From Oasisia sp. SBJ-2009 (lineage: Eukaryota > Annelida > Polychaeta > Sabellida > Siboglinidae): DNA of 64,000 bases. The position numbers and the translations under genes are program-made. Each line of letters begins with the position of its first letter. Position 1 is the first letter of the stretch. The notes below the pieces were generated by a model. It did no database searches, was not told the DNA's origin, and saw nothing but the letters and a program-made list of their open reading frames with translations. The stretch lies in assembly GCA_964017155.1 (NCBI GenBank), contig OZ024854.1, positions 17,150,055 to 17,214,054 of the forward strand. The letters are read 5' to 3'. Shown piece by piece: positions 19,922 to 33,200 of the stretch.

Positions 19922-20791
19922 ATTAAAGGGGATGTTTTTATTTAAGCATAAATCAATAATGTTTACAAAATGTGCACATCAAGCCTAATTGTATCTATTA
20001 CATGATGATTACACCACAAACAAGACACATACTGTGTAGGTAAACACATTATAAACATTCCTTAAACTGTACACATATACAGAAAACGTTTGTACAGGCA
20101 ATTGTGATCATGTTCATATGTCCAAATAGATATCATCTAAATAGAACATATAAAGAAGCATGAATCCATATGCATAGCATATTGTGGAAACACACATAAT
20201 CTCAGATATGAACACTGTCTGTTGGTCTCTCAGTCTCTGTCCTCTGTCTCTCCCCCCCCCCCCCCGCCTCTCGCTGTCTGTCTCTGTCTTTCTCTTACAA
20301 ACACTCAAATTGAATCTTTTTATAACATCTTTTAATTTTTTTAATGGGCCAAGAGACCCTGAAGTCCATTAATGTGACCTTTAGCGAATCATAGTTACAG
20401 ATAATTAAACATTATAATGGAAGTTAAATAACACAAGATTAGTGGAGATTATAAGCCACTGAAGATAGACCTGGAAACAACTATTGGAGTAGACTGCTTC
20501 ATGATTTCTTTTGAACTTTAGTCTTGCTCTGCTGGTTAACCCATTTCCAAAGGTTGCAGACACAGGAGAGTTGATGAGCTGCAATATTTTGCGTGTAGAA
20601 AACGATGAGAAAAATAATGTGACATAAAAAAAAAAAATTGTAATTTTGGAGGTCCTCAGGAATCATTACAATGATCAAAGCAATATTGTTTTCTGGTGTA
20701 CGTTGGCACTGCAACATGCACTATCAATAAACAAATTGAGAACATTTTACTAACAGAAAGGGACATCTAGAACGATCCAATCAAATACAAA

Positions 20792-20797
20792 TTTATT
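20792..20797 (-). terminator. Candidate polyadenylation signal of the Death-RBD-SH2 gene
   Basis: AATAAA on the minus strand, about 235 bp past the stop codon at 21,031. It is the first such hexamer after the stop. Inference from position only. Confidence 0.4.
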
Positions 20798-21030
20798 GTG
20801 CAACGCCCTAAGACATGTCTAGGTGAATTTAGAAAAATGGGCCAAGATTAAGTCCTTTAGACAATATGGTGAGTTAGTGATTATGACTGAAATGTGTTTT
20901 GGTGAATCACAGTCACTGTCTAGTCTCCTTACACCATAATCACCTAATTGGCATTTCTCTGGTTATCCATGTTTCTAAAATAAACTTTCATTCATTCATA
21001 GTACAATGTATGAGCAATATATGATATTGT

Positions 21031-21217
21031 TCAGGCAGGATTTTTCAGCTTTACACGAATTTCATTACTTAACTTATGTTTCTTATAATATTCTATGAGT
21101 TCCCCAATTGAAGGTGCTTGGAATGCATCAGAAAACAAGTAATACTTGTTTTGATCTTGTCCATTGTTGTTAGTTTCTGTTGTTTTTATCAAGAAGGATT
21201 TTGTTGTTCCTTCAAAC
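21031..21217 (-). CDS. Adaptor exon 8: SH2 C-terminal half and stop
   Basis: Acceptor CTTGTTTTCAG. It encodes FEGTTKSFLIKTTE, then KYYLFSDAFQAPSIGELIEY and YKKHKLSNEIRVKLKNPA, with TGA at 21,031-21,033. YYL..F.(S)IxELIEYYKxH is the canonical end of an SH2 domain. Confidence 0.88.
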
Positions 21218-24200
21218 CTGAAAACAAGAAAGACATTAATTTTCATGTTGCTATCAAGCTAGCAGGGAATGCTTTCAGTTTTTATAAAAACCTGATAATC
21301 TACATTTACATTGAACTGCATTAACAACAAAGAAAATGAGCTTTAATTGTACTGGTGAAAAATTCTACATTCATAATGGGAAGAACGAATGACTTGTGTT
21401 AAACCCAAAACAAACACATGATGTGATCAACTGAGGGAGATCCCAAATAAACACATGATGTGATCTACCGAGGGAGACTAAAAACAAGCACATGATGTGA
21501 TCTACTGAGGGAGATCCAAAATAAACACATGATGTGATCTAGTGACGGAGACTAAAAACAAGCACATGATGTGATCTACTGAGGGAGACCCAAAATAAAC
21601 ACATGATGTGATCTACTGAGGGAGACCCAAAATAAACACATGATGTGATCTACTGAGGGAGACTAAAAACAAGCACATGATGTGATCTACTGAGGGAGAC
21701 CCAAAATAAACACATGATGTGATCTACTGAGGGAGACCCAAAATAAACACATGATGTGATCTACTGAGGGAGACTAAAAACAAGCACATGATGTGATCTA
21801 CTGAGGGAGACCCAAAATAAACACATGATGTGATCTAGTGACGGAGATTTAAAACAAACACATCATGTGATCTATTGAGGAAGACCCAAAGCAAACACAT
21901 GATGGATGTGATCTACTGATGGAGACCCAAAATAAACACATGATGTGATCAACTGAGGGAGACTCAAAACAAACACATGATGTGATCTAGTGACGGAGAC
22001 TCAAAACAAGCACATGATGTGATCTACTGAGGGAGACCCAAAATAAACACATGATATGATCTACTGAGGGAGACCCAAAACAAACACATGATGTGATCTA
22101 CTGAGAGAACTAAAACCAAGCACATGATGTGATCTACTGAGGGAGATCCAAAACAAACACATGATGTGATCTACTGAGGGAGACCCACAATAAACACATG
22201 ATGTGATCTACTGAGGGAGACCAAAAACAAACACATGATGCGATCTACTGAAGATCTTCTAAATCACTCACGTCACACTAATCAGTAAGTTGTCATTGGC
22301 TGGGTGTTTGGTCAGGACATAATAGCCGTCTTTTTTCATGTATGGCCGCAACAACTTCTGAATCTACAAATGAAGTGCAGTTGTTCAGTGTCTGTTTCCA
22401 GACTAGAGGGAACCATCTTTGGGGGGGGGGGGGCAAATGTTAAACACCAAATTTTGAGACACTTGTGTAATCAGTTGTATACAGACAATGATGCCTCATG
22501 TGCCAACCTTGCAGCACACTCACACACACATGCATGCACACGCGCACACACCATACACACAGAGAGAGAGCGAGAGAGCGAGAGAGAGAGAGAGAGAGAG
22601 AGAGGGGAGAGAGAGAGATCACGGGAGTAGAAACAAACAAGACAAAGTGCACGCATTTATGAAGGTGTAAAACATTAAAATAAGAAACATTGCAAATTAC
22701 ATGTTGCCCTCCATTCGAGATAACAATAACAATAGGCATTTATTTCAGACATCAAGGTATATAGCAATAATATATTAAATTGATACCAAATTAAATTAAA
22801 CATGTTCATATTTATACTGTGTGGCGTCCGCACATCTCGCAAGACGATGGCATTGGACTAAGAGTCACACTGAGTAATTATATATTGTGGCTACCCAATA
22901 ATGAGTTAAGCACAACTAAAAAAATTAATAATGTTTTATCCGCTGAAAGAAAACAGGAACAATTACTACAATACCGGGACTTTAATGAATTTTTTTAGCT
23001 TTATATCGGCTTCATTATACAAACTATTAGTTATCATATGGACAAGATATTTAAATGACTTGGTCACATTAAAAAAGACTCCAAAAATAAGTTTTGTAAT
23101 GTTTTGAATTTCACAGATCAACAACTGTAAAAATACACTGTATTTTATGAAATATCTTCAGTCTGTAGCTTTCGGTGTATTGATAAAAATGTAAACTAAC
23201 TGAAAAGAATTTTTTAATGACGTCATTCTGACTGTCACTCACATTATCTATTGGCCTTATATTCGTAAATGCATCAATTTTACTAGTTTTGAATTATTTG
23301 TTGACAGAAATGTACCGGGCATTGAGAAAAGAGATTATAGAGTACAAACTGATGTCAAACTCATGAAATGACTGGACATTACTTGGACGGCTATGTTGAC
23401 TGTGTGCAGAGTCAGCCTGTGTCATTTAATGCCCTGTCACTGGGAGGATCATGTGTGAGGTCGTAGGAAACTCACTGGTTTCTTTTTTGCCCCATTGGCA
23501 CCGAGGTCATGCCAGCCAGGAAGGTGTTCGCACTCCGGTGCAAGGGACAGATACAACCCCTGAGATGATGTCGCCTCTCTCTCTTGTGGCACTCTGTGTC
23601 TCTCACGTTGACGTGGTGCAGCAGGGCGGTTTGTTACACCATGACCCGCCCGCTGGCTACCCCCATTCCTTGGCACTGGGGACAGATGTGATATGTCAGT
23701 GTTCATAGATATGACATGGCTGCGTTCACAGTTGAGATACGGCAGTGTTCATAGACAATACATGACTGTGTTCACAGATGAGACATGTCAGTGTTCACAG
23801 ACATGACCTTGTTCACAGTTGAGTTAAGGCAGTGTTCACAGATAATACAGGACTGTATTCACAAATGAGACATACCATGTTCACAGACATGACAAGTCCG
23901 TGCTCACAGTTGAGATACGGCAGTGTTCACAGACATGACATGATTGTGTTCACAGTTGAGATACGGCAGTGTTCACAGACATGACATGATTGTGTTCACA
24001 GTTGAGATACGGCAGTGTTCACAGATATTACATGACTGTGTTCACAGATAAAACATGTCAGTGTTCACAGACATGGCATGACTGTGTTCACAGTTGAGAC
24101 ATGTCACTTTGTCAGTGTAAATACATGCGGCAGGACTGTGTTCACTGATTTAACATGTCCACATAGCTGAGACAACAATGCTAACAGATGTGACATACTG

Positions 24201-27200
24201 TGTTCACAGACAAGGCATATTCACAGATATAGCATGTTAGTATTAATAAACATTTGTTTCTTTTAAAACAAACCTCAAACTTTATAAGGAATAAGATACA
24301 ATTAATATCACGATCATCATTGGTCAATATTTATATTATAACATTTTCAGCATTATATAATTCTAATCACTTGTAGCAACTTGCAAATGATTGAAAATAA
24401 AAGTTATGGATTTATACACTTTCCAAACATATCTTTTTTAAATTACTACTCCTTACATGTCTCCATAAAACATTCTGAAACATCAAATGTAGCTATGGTA
24501 TGTCTGGTTTAGAGTTCAGACACAGTCACACCAGCTCCGGCAATTGTGATGTTCCGTTGGTGTAGTAAGGTAGAACTGCCCTTAAACACACACAGCATGT
24601 TTCCTGATAAACAGTTTTCTTGCTTCAAAGTATGAGACATTTGTTGCACTATCTACCTAAATGTGGCTAAGCAATGTCAACCCACTTGTTGCATCGGTCT
24701 GCCTGTGAGGACGTACCTCTTGATGCACTCTCACACTCATCGTAGATAGATTCATCGGTGGTGGTGCTGATAGTTTCATAGGCGTTCTCTTGAGACACTT
24801 CATCAAGTTGTAGTGAAGCGTATGCATCTTCACCTTCACCGTCCATCTCCCTGCCATGGTCCATCTCCCTGCCATGGTCCATCTCCCTGCCATGGTCCAT
24901 CTCCCTGTCATGGTCCATCTCCCTGCCATGGTCCATCTCCCTGCCATGGTCCATCTGCCTGCCATGGTCCATCTCCCTGCCATGGTCCATCTGCCTGCCA
25001 TGGTCCATCTCCCTGCCATGGTCCCGCTTGTGGTGTTGATCATTCTGCCTGTCCATCGATTGCTGGTCCAGCTGTGCAAGCAAGGGGATGATGCTGCTGG
25101 CACAGAAAGGTCAGTACTTGGTGTCAACGTAGACCAACAGTGTTTGTTATTTTACAGGCTAGTCATCTAACCAATGTGATGTAAAAAATAAAATATAATA
25201 CTTTACACTTGAAGACATGGTTAGATTAAGTATTACATATTTATCTACAATTGCTGCCATTTCTCTGACAAGATCAATTCTTTCAACTGCTGCCATCTCT
25301 CTGACAAGATCATTACCTCCATCTATTGCGGCCTTGCCATCTCTCTGACAAGATCATTACCTCCATCTATTGCGGCTTTGCCATCTCTCTGACAAGATCG
25401 CTACCTTCATCTGTTGCAATCTCTCTGACAAGATCGCTACCTTCATCTGTTGCAATCTCTCTGACAAGATCATTACCTTCATCTGTTGCCATTTCTCTGA
25501 CAAGATCACTACCTTCATCTGTTGCCATCTCTCTGACAAGATCACTACCTTCATCTGTTGCCATCTCTCTGACTAAATCACTACCTTCATCTGTTGCCAT
25601 CTCTCTGACTAGATCACTACCTTCATTTGTTGCCATCTATCTGACTAGATCACTACCTTCATTTGTTGCCATCTCTCTGACTAGATCACTACCTTCATTT
25701 GTTGCCATCTATCTGACAAGATCACTACCTTCATTTGTTGCCATCTATCTGACAAGATCACTACCTTCATTTGTTGCCATCTATCTGACAAGATCACTAC
25801 CTTCATTTGTTGCAATCTCTCTGACTAGATCACTACCTTCATTTGTTGCCATCTATCTGACAAGATCACTACCTTCATTTGTTGCCATCTATCTGACAAG
25901 ATCACTACCTTCATTTGTTGCCATCTATCTGGCAAGATCACTACATTCATTTGTTGCCATCTATCTGACAAGATCACTACCTTCATCTGTTGCCATCTCT
26001 CTGACAAGATCACTACCTTCATCTGTTGCCATCTCTCTGACTAGATCACTACCTTCATCTGTTGCCATCTCTCTAACTAGATCATTACCTTCATCTGTTG
26101 CCATCTCTCTGACTAGATCATTACCTTCATCTGTTGCCATCTCTCTAACTAGATCATTACCTTCATCTGTTGCCATCTCTCTGACTAGATCACTACCTTC
26201 ATCTGTTGCCATCTCTCTAACTAGATCATTACCTTCATCTGTTGCCATCTCTCTGACTAGATCGTTACCTTCATCTGTTGCCATCTCTCCAACTAGATCA
26301 TTACCTTCATCTGTGGCCATCTCTCTGACTAGATCAATACCTTCATCTGTTGCCATCTCTCTAACTAGATCATTACCTTCATCTGTTGCCATCTCTCTGA
26401 CTAGATCATTACCTTCATCTGTTGCCATCTCTCTAACTAGATCATTACCTTCATCTGTTGCCATCTCTCTGACTAGATCACTACCTTCATCTGTTGCCAT
26501 CTCTCTAACTAGATCATTACCTTCATCTGTAGCCATCTCTCTGACTAGATCATTACCTTCATCTGTAGCCATCTCTCTGACTAGATCATTACCTTCATCT
26601 GTTGCCATCTCTCTGACTAGATCATTACCTTCATCTGTTGCCATCTCTCTAACTAGATCATTACCTTCATCTGTTGCCATCTCTCTGACTAGACCACTAC
26701 CTTCATCTGTTGCCATCTCTCTAACTAGATCATTACCTTCATCTGTTGCCATCTCTCTGACTAGATCATTACCTTCATCTGTTGCCATCTCTCTAACTAG
26801 ATCATTACCTTCATCTGTTGCCATCTCTCTGACTAGATCACTACCTTCATCTGTTGCCATCTCTCTAACTAGATCATTACCTTCATCTGTTGCCATCTCT
26901 CTGATTAGATCATTACCTTCATATGTTGCCATCTCTCTAACTAGATCATTACCTTCATCTGTTGCCATCTCTCTGACTAGATCACTACCTTCATCTGTTG
27001 CCATCTCTCTAACTAGATCACTACCTTTACTGTTGCCATCTCTCTAACTAGATCATTACCTTCAACTGTTGCCATCTCTCTGACTAGATCATTACCTTCA
27101 CCTGTTTCCATCGCTCTTACAAGATCAATACTTTCAACTGTTGCCTTCTCTCTTACAAGAGCATTACCTTCAACTGTTGCCATCTCTCTGACTAGATCAC

Positions 27201-30200
27201 TACCTTCAACTGTTCCCATTTCTCTTACAAGAGTACTACCTTCAACTGTTGCCATCTCTCTGACTAGTTTATTACCTTCATCTATTGCCATCTCTCTGAC
27301 TAGATCATTACCTTCACCTGTTTCCATCGCTCTTACAAGATCAATACTTTCAACTGTTGCCTTCTCTCTTACAAGAGCATTACCTTCAACTGTTGCCATC
27401 TCTCTGACTAGATCATTACCTTCATCTGTTGCCATCTCTCTGACTAGATCACTACCTTCAACTGTTCCCATTTCTCTTACAAGAGTACTACCTTCAACTG
27501 TTGCCATCTCTCTGACTAGTTTATTACCTTCATCTATTGCCATCTCTCTGACTAGATCATTACCTTCACCTGTTTCCATCGCTCTTACAAGATCAATACT
27601 TTCAACTGTTGCCTTCTCTCTTACAAGAGCATTACCTTCAACTGTTGCCATCTCTCTGACTAGATCACTACCTTCAACTGTTCCCATTTCTCTTACAAGA
27701 GTACTACCTTCAACTGTTGCCATCTCTCTGACTAGATCATTACCTTCATCTGTTGCCATCTCTCTGACTAGATCACTACCTTCAACTGTTCCCATTTCTC
27801 TTACAAGAGTACTACCTTCAACTGTTGCCATCTCTCTGACTAGTTTATTACCTTCATCTATTGCCATCTCTCTGACTAGATCATTACCTTCATCTGTTGC
27901 CATCTCTCTGACTAGATCATTACCTTCATCTATTGCCATCTCTCTAACTAGATCACTACATTCATCTGTTGCCATCTCTCTTACAAGATCAATACTTTCA
28001 ACAGGTGCCATCTCTCTGACTAGATCACTACCTTCATCTGTTGCCATTTCTCTGACTAGATCACTACCTTCATCTGTTGCAATCTCTCTGACAAGATCGC
28101 TACCTTCATCTGTTGCCATCTCTCTGACTAGATCGCTACCTTCATCTGTTGCCATCTCTCTGACTAGATCACTACCTTCATCTGTTGCCATCTCTCTGAC
28201 TAGATCACTACCTTCATCTGTTGCCATCTATCTGACAAGATCACTACCTTAATTTGTTGACATCTATCTGACAAGATCACTACCTTCATCTGTTGCCATC
28301 TCTCTGACTAGATCATTACCTTCAACTGTTGCCATCTCTCTGACTAGATCATTACCTTCATCTGTTGCCATCTCTCTGACTAGATCATCACCTTCATCTG
28401 TTGCCATCTCTCTGACTAAATCACTACCTTCATCTGTTGCCATCTCTCTAACTAGATCACTACCGTCAACTGTTGCCATCTCTCTGACTAGATCACTACC
28501 TTCAACTGTTGCCATCTCTCTGACTAGATCACTACCGTCAACTGTTGCCATCTCTCTAACTAGATCACTACCTTCAACTGTTGCCATCTCTCTGACTAGA
28601 TCACTACCGTCAACTGTTGCCATCTATCTGACTAAATGACTACCTTCATCTGTTGCCATCTCTCTAACTAGATCTTTACCTTCATCTGTTGCCATCTCTC
28701 TGACTAGATCACTACCTTCATCTGTTGCCATCTCTCTAACTAGATCATTACCTTCATCTGTTGCCATCTCTCTGACTAGATCACTACCTTCATCTGTTGC
28801 CATCTCTCTAACTAGATCATTACCTTCATCTGTTGCCATCTCTCTGACTAGATCACTACCTTTGTCTGTTGCCATCTCTCTAACTAGATCACTACCTTCA
28901 ACTGTTGCCATCTCTCTGACTAGATCACTACCTTCAACTGTTGCCATCTCTCTGACTAAATCACTACCTTCATCTGTTGCCATCTCTCTAACTAGATCAT
29001 TACCTTCAACTGTTGTCATCTCTCTGACTAGATCATTACCTTCATCTGTTGCCATCTCTCTGACTAGATCATTACCTTCAACTGTTGCCATCTCTCTGAC
29101 TAGATCATTACCTTCACCTGTTTCCATCGCTCTTACAAGATCAATACTTTCAACTGTTGCCTTCTCTCTTACAAGAGCATTACCTTCAACTGTTGCCATC
29201 TCTCTGACTAGATCACTACCTTCAACTGTTCCCATTTCTCTTACAAGAGTACTACCTTCAACTGTTGCCATCTCTCTGACTAGTTTATTACCTTCATCTT
29301 AGCCATCTCTCTGACTAGATCATTACCTTCATCTGTTGCCATCTCTCTGACTAGATCACTACCTTCATCTGTTGCCATCTCTCTAACTAGATCATTACCT
29401 TCATCTGTAGCCATCTCTCTGACTAGATCATTACCTTCATCTGTAGCCATCTCTCTGACTAGATCAATACTTTCAACTGTTGCCTTCTCTCTTACAAGAG
29501 CATTACCTTCATCTGTTGCCATCTCTCTGACTAGATCATTACCTTCATCTGTTGCCATCTCTCTAACTAGATCATTACCTTCATCTGTTGCCATCTCTCT
29601 GACTAGATCATTACCTTCATCTGTTGCCATCTCTCTAACTAGATCATTACCTTCATCTGTTGCCATCTCTCTGACTAGATCACTACCTTCATCTGTTGCC
29701 ATCTCTCTGACAAGATCACTACCTTCATCTGTTGCCATCTCTCTGACTAAATCACTACCTTCATCTGTTGCCATCTCTCTGACTAGATCACTACCTTCAT
29801 TTGTTGCCATCTATCTGACTAGATCACTACCTTCATTTGTTGCCATCTCTCTGACTAGATCACTACCTTCATTTGTTGCCATCTATCTGACAAGATCACT
29901 ACCTTCATTTGTTGCCATCTATCTGACAAGATCACTACCTTCATTTGTTGCCATCTATCTGACAAGATCACTACCTTCATTTGTTGCAATCTCTCTGACT
30001 AGATCACTACCTTCATTTGTTGCCATCTATCTGACAAGATCACTACCTTCATTTGTTGCCATCTATCTGACAAGATCACTACCTTCATTTGTTGCCATCT
30101 ATCTGGCAAGATCACTACATTCATTTGTTGCCATCTATCTGACAAGATCACTACCTTCATCTGTTGCCATCTCTCTGACAAGATCACTACCTTCGTCTGT

Positions 30201-33200
30201 TGCCATCTCTCTGACTAGATCACTACCTTCATCTGTTGCCATCTCTCTAACTAGATCATTACCTTCATCTGTTGCCATCTCTCTGACTAGATCATTACCT
30301 TCATCTGTTGCCATCTCTCTAACTAGATCATTACCTTCATCTGTTGCCATCTCTCTGACTAGATCACTACCTTCATCTGTTGCCATCTCTCTAACTAGAT
30401 CATTACCTTCATCTGTTGCCATCTCTCTGACTAGATCGTTACCTTCATCTGTTGCCATCTCTCCAACTAGATCATTACCTTCATCTGTGGCCATCTCTCT
30501 GACTAGATCAATACCTTCATCTGTTGCCATCTCTCTAACTAGATCATTACCTTCATCTGTTGCCATCTCTCTGACTAGATCATTACCTTCATCTGTTGCC
30601 ATCTCTCTAACTAGATCATTACCTTCATCTGTTGCCATCTCTCTGACTAGATCACTACCTTCATCTGTTGCCATCTCTCTAACTAGATCATTACCTTCAT
30701 CTGTAGCCATCTCTCTGACTAGATCATTACCTTCATCTGTTGCCATCTCTCTGACTAGATCATTACCTTCATCTGTTGCCATCTCTCTAACTAGATCATT
30801 ACCTTCATCTGTTGCCATCTCTCTGACTAGACCACTACCTTCATCTGTTGCCATCTCTCTAACTAGATCATTACCTTCATCTGTTGCCATCTCTCTGACT
30901 AGATCATTACCTTCATCTGTTGCCATCTCTCTAACTAGATCATTACCTTCATCTGTTGCCATCTCTCTGACTAGATCACTACCTTCATCTGTTGCCATCT
31001 CTCTAACTAGATCATTACCTTCATCTGTTGCCATCTCTCTGACTAGATCATTACCTTCACCTGTTTCCATCGCTCTTACAAGATCAATACTTTCAACTGT
31101 TGCCTTCTCTCTTACAAGAGCATTACCTTCAACTGTTGCCATCTCTCTGACTAGATCACTACCTTCAACTGTTCCCATTTCTCTTACAAGAGTACTACCT
31201 TCAACTGTTGCCATCTCTCTGACTAGATCATTACCTTCATCTGTTGCCATCTCTCTGACTAGATCACTACCTTCAACTGTTCCCATTTCTCTTACAAGAG
31301 TACTACCTTCAACTGTTGCCATCTCTCTGACTAGTTTATTACCTTCATCTATTGCCATCTCTCTGACTAGATCATTACCTTCATCTGTTGCCATCTCTCT
31401 GACTAGATCATTACCTTCATCTATTGCCATCTCTCTGACTAGATCACTACATTCATCTGTTGCCATCTCTCTTACAAGATCAATACTTTCAACAGGTGCC
31501 ATCTCTCTGACTAGATCACTACCTTCATCTGTTGCCATTTCTCTGACTAGATCACTACCTTCATCTGTTGCAATCTCTCTGACAAGATCGCTACCTTCAT
31601 CTGTTGCCATCTCTCTGACTAGATCGCTACCTTCATCTGTTGCCATCTCTCTGACTAGATCACTACCTTCATCTGTTGCCATCTCTCTGACTAGATCACT
31701 ACCTTCATCTGTTGCCATCTATCTGACAAGATCACTACCTTTGTCTGTTGCCATCTCTCTAACTAGATCACTACCTTCAACTGTTGCCATCTCTCTGACT
31801 AGATCACTACCTTCAACTGTTGCCATCTCTCTGACTAAATCACTACCTTCATCTGTTGCCATCTCTCTAACTAGATCATTACCTTCAACTGTTGCCATCT
31901 CTCTGACTAGATCATTACCTTCAACTGTTGCCATCTCTCTGACTAGATCATTACCTTCACCTGTTTCCATCGCTCTTACAAGATCAATACTTTCAACTGT
32001 TGCCTTCTCTCTTACAAGAGCATTACCTTCAACTGTTGCCATCTCTCTGACTAGATCACTACCTTCAACTGTTCCCATTTCTCTTACAAGAGTACTACCT
32101 TCAACTGTTGCCATCTCTCTGACTAGTTTATTACCTTCATCTTAGCCATCTCTCTGACTAGATCATTACCTTCATCTGTTGCCATCTCTCTGACTAGATC
32201 ACTACCTTCATCTGTTGCAATCTCTCTGACAAGATCGCTACCTTCATCTGTTGCCATCTCTCTGACTAGATCGCTACCTTCATCTGTTGCCATCTCTCTG
32301 ACTAGATCACTACCTTCATCTGTTGCCATCTCTCTGACTAGATCACTACCTTCATCTGTTGCCATCTATCTGACAAGATCACTACCTTAATTTGTTGACA
32401 TCTATCTGACAAGATCACTACCTTCATCTGTTGCCATCTCTCTGACTAGATCATTACCTTCAACTGTTGCCATCTCTCTGACTAGATCATTACCTTCATC
32501 TGTTGCCATCTCTCTGACTAGATCATCACCTTCATCTGTTGCCATCTCTCTGACTAAATCACTACCTTCATCTGTTGCCATCTCTCTAACTAGATCACTA
32601 CCTTCAACTGTTGCCATCTCTCTGACTAGATCACTACCGTCAACTGTTGCCATCTATCTGACTAAATGACTACCTTCATCTGTTGCCATCTCTCTAACTA
32701 GATCTTTACCTTCATCTGTTGCCATCTCTCTGACTAGATCACTACCTTCATCTGTTGCCATCTCTCTAACTAGATCATTACCTTCATCTGTTGCCATCTC
32801 TCTGACTAGATCACTACCTTCATCTGTTGCCATCTCTCTAACTAGATCATTACCTTCATCTGTTGCCATCTCTCTGACTAGATCACTACCTTTGTCTGTT
32901 GCCATCTCTCTAACTAGATCACTACCTTCAACTGTTGCCATCTCTCTGACTAGATCACTACCTTCAACTGTTGCCATCTCTCTGACTAAATCACTACCTT
33001 CATCTGTTGCCATCTCTCTAACTAGATCATTACCTTCAACTGTTGTCATCTCTCTGACTAGATCATTACCTTCATCTGTTGCCATCTCTCTGACTAGATC
33101 ATTACCTTCAACTGTTGCCATCTCTCTGACTAGATCATTACCTTCACCTGTTTCCATCGCTCTTACAAGATCAATACTTTCAACTGTTGCCTTCTCTCTT

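Noticed and set aside
23476..23706. Acceptor CTCAG at about 23,564 as the start of adaptor exon 6
   Set aside because: It gives phase 0, incompatible with the phase 1 donor of exon 5. The CCCCAG acceptor at 23,676 fits and keeps the frame open.
25326..27047. 573-codon plus-strand frame (AISLTRSLPSSV repeat) as a gene
   Set aside because: Pure consequence of a 36-bp period without stops; no start context, splice fit or neighbour support.
30135..31718. 527-codon minus-strand frame (MATDEGSDLVRE repeat) as an exon of the adaptor
   Set aside because: It is out of frame with exon 4 (phase 2) and closed by TAG units. Exon 4 to exon 5 splices perfectly without it.
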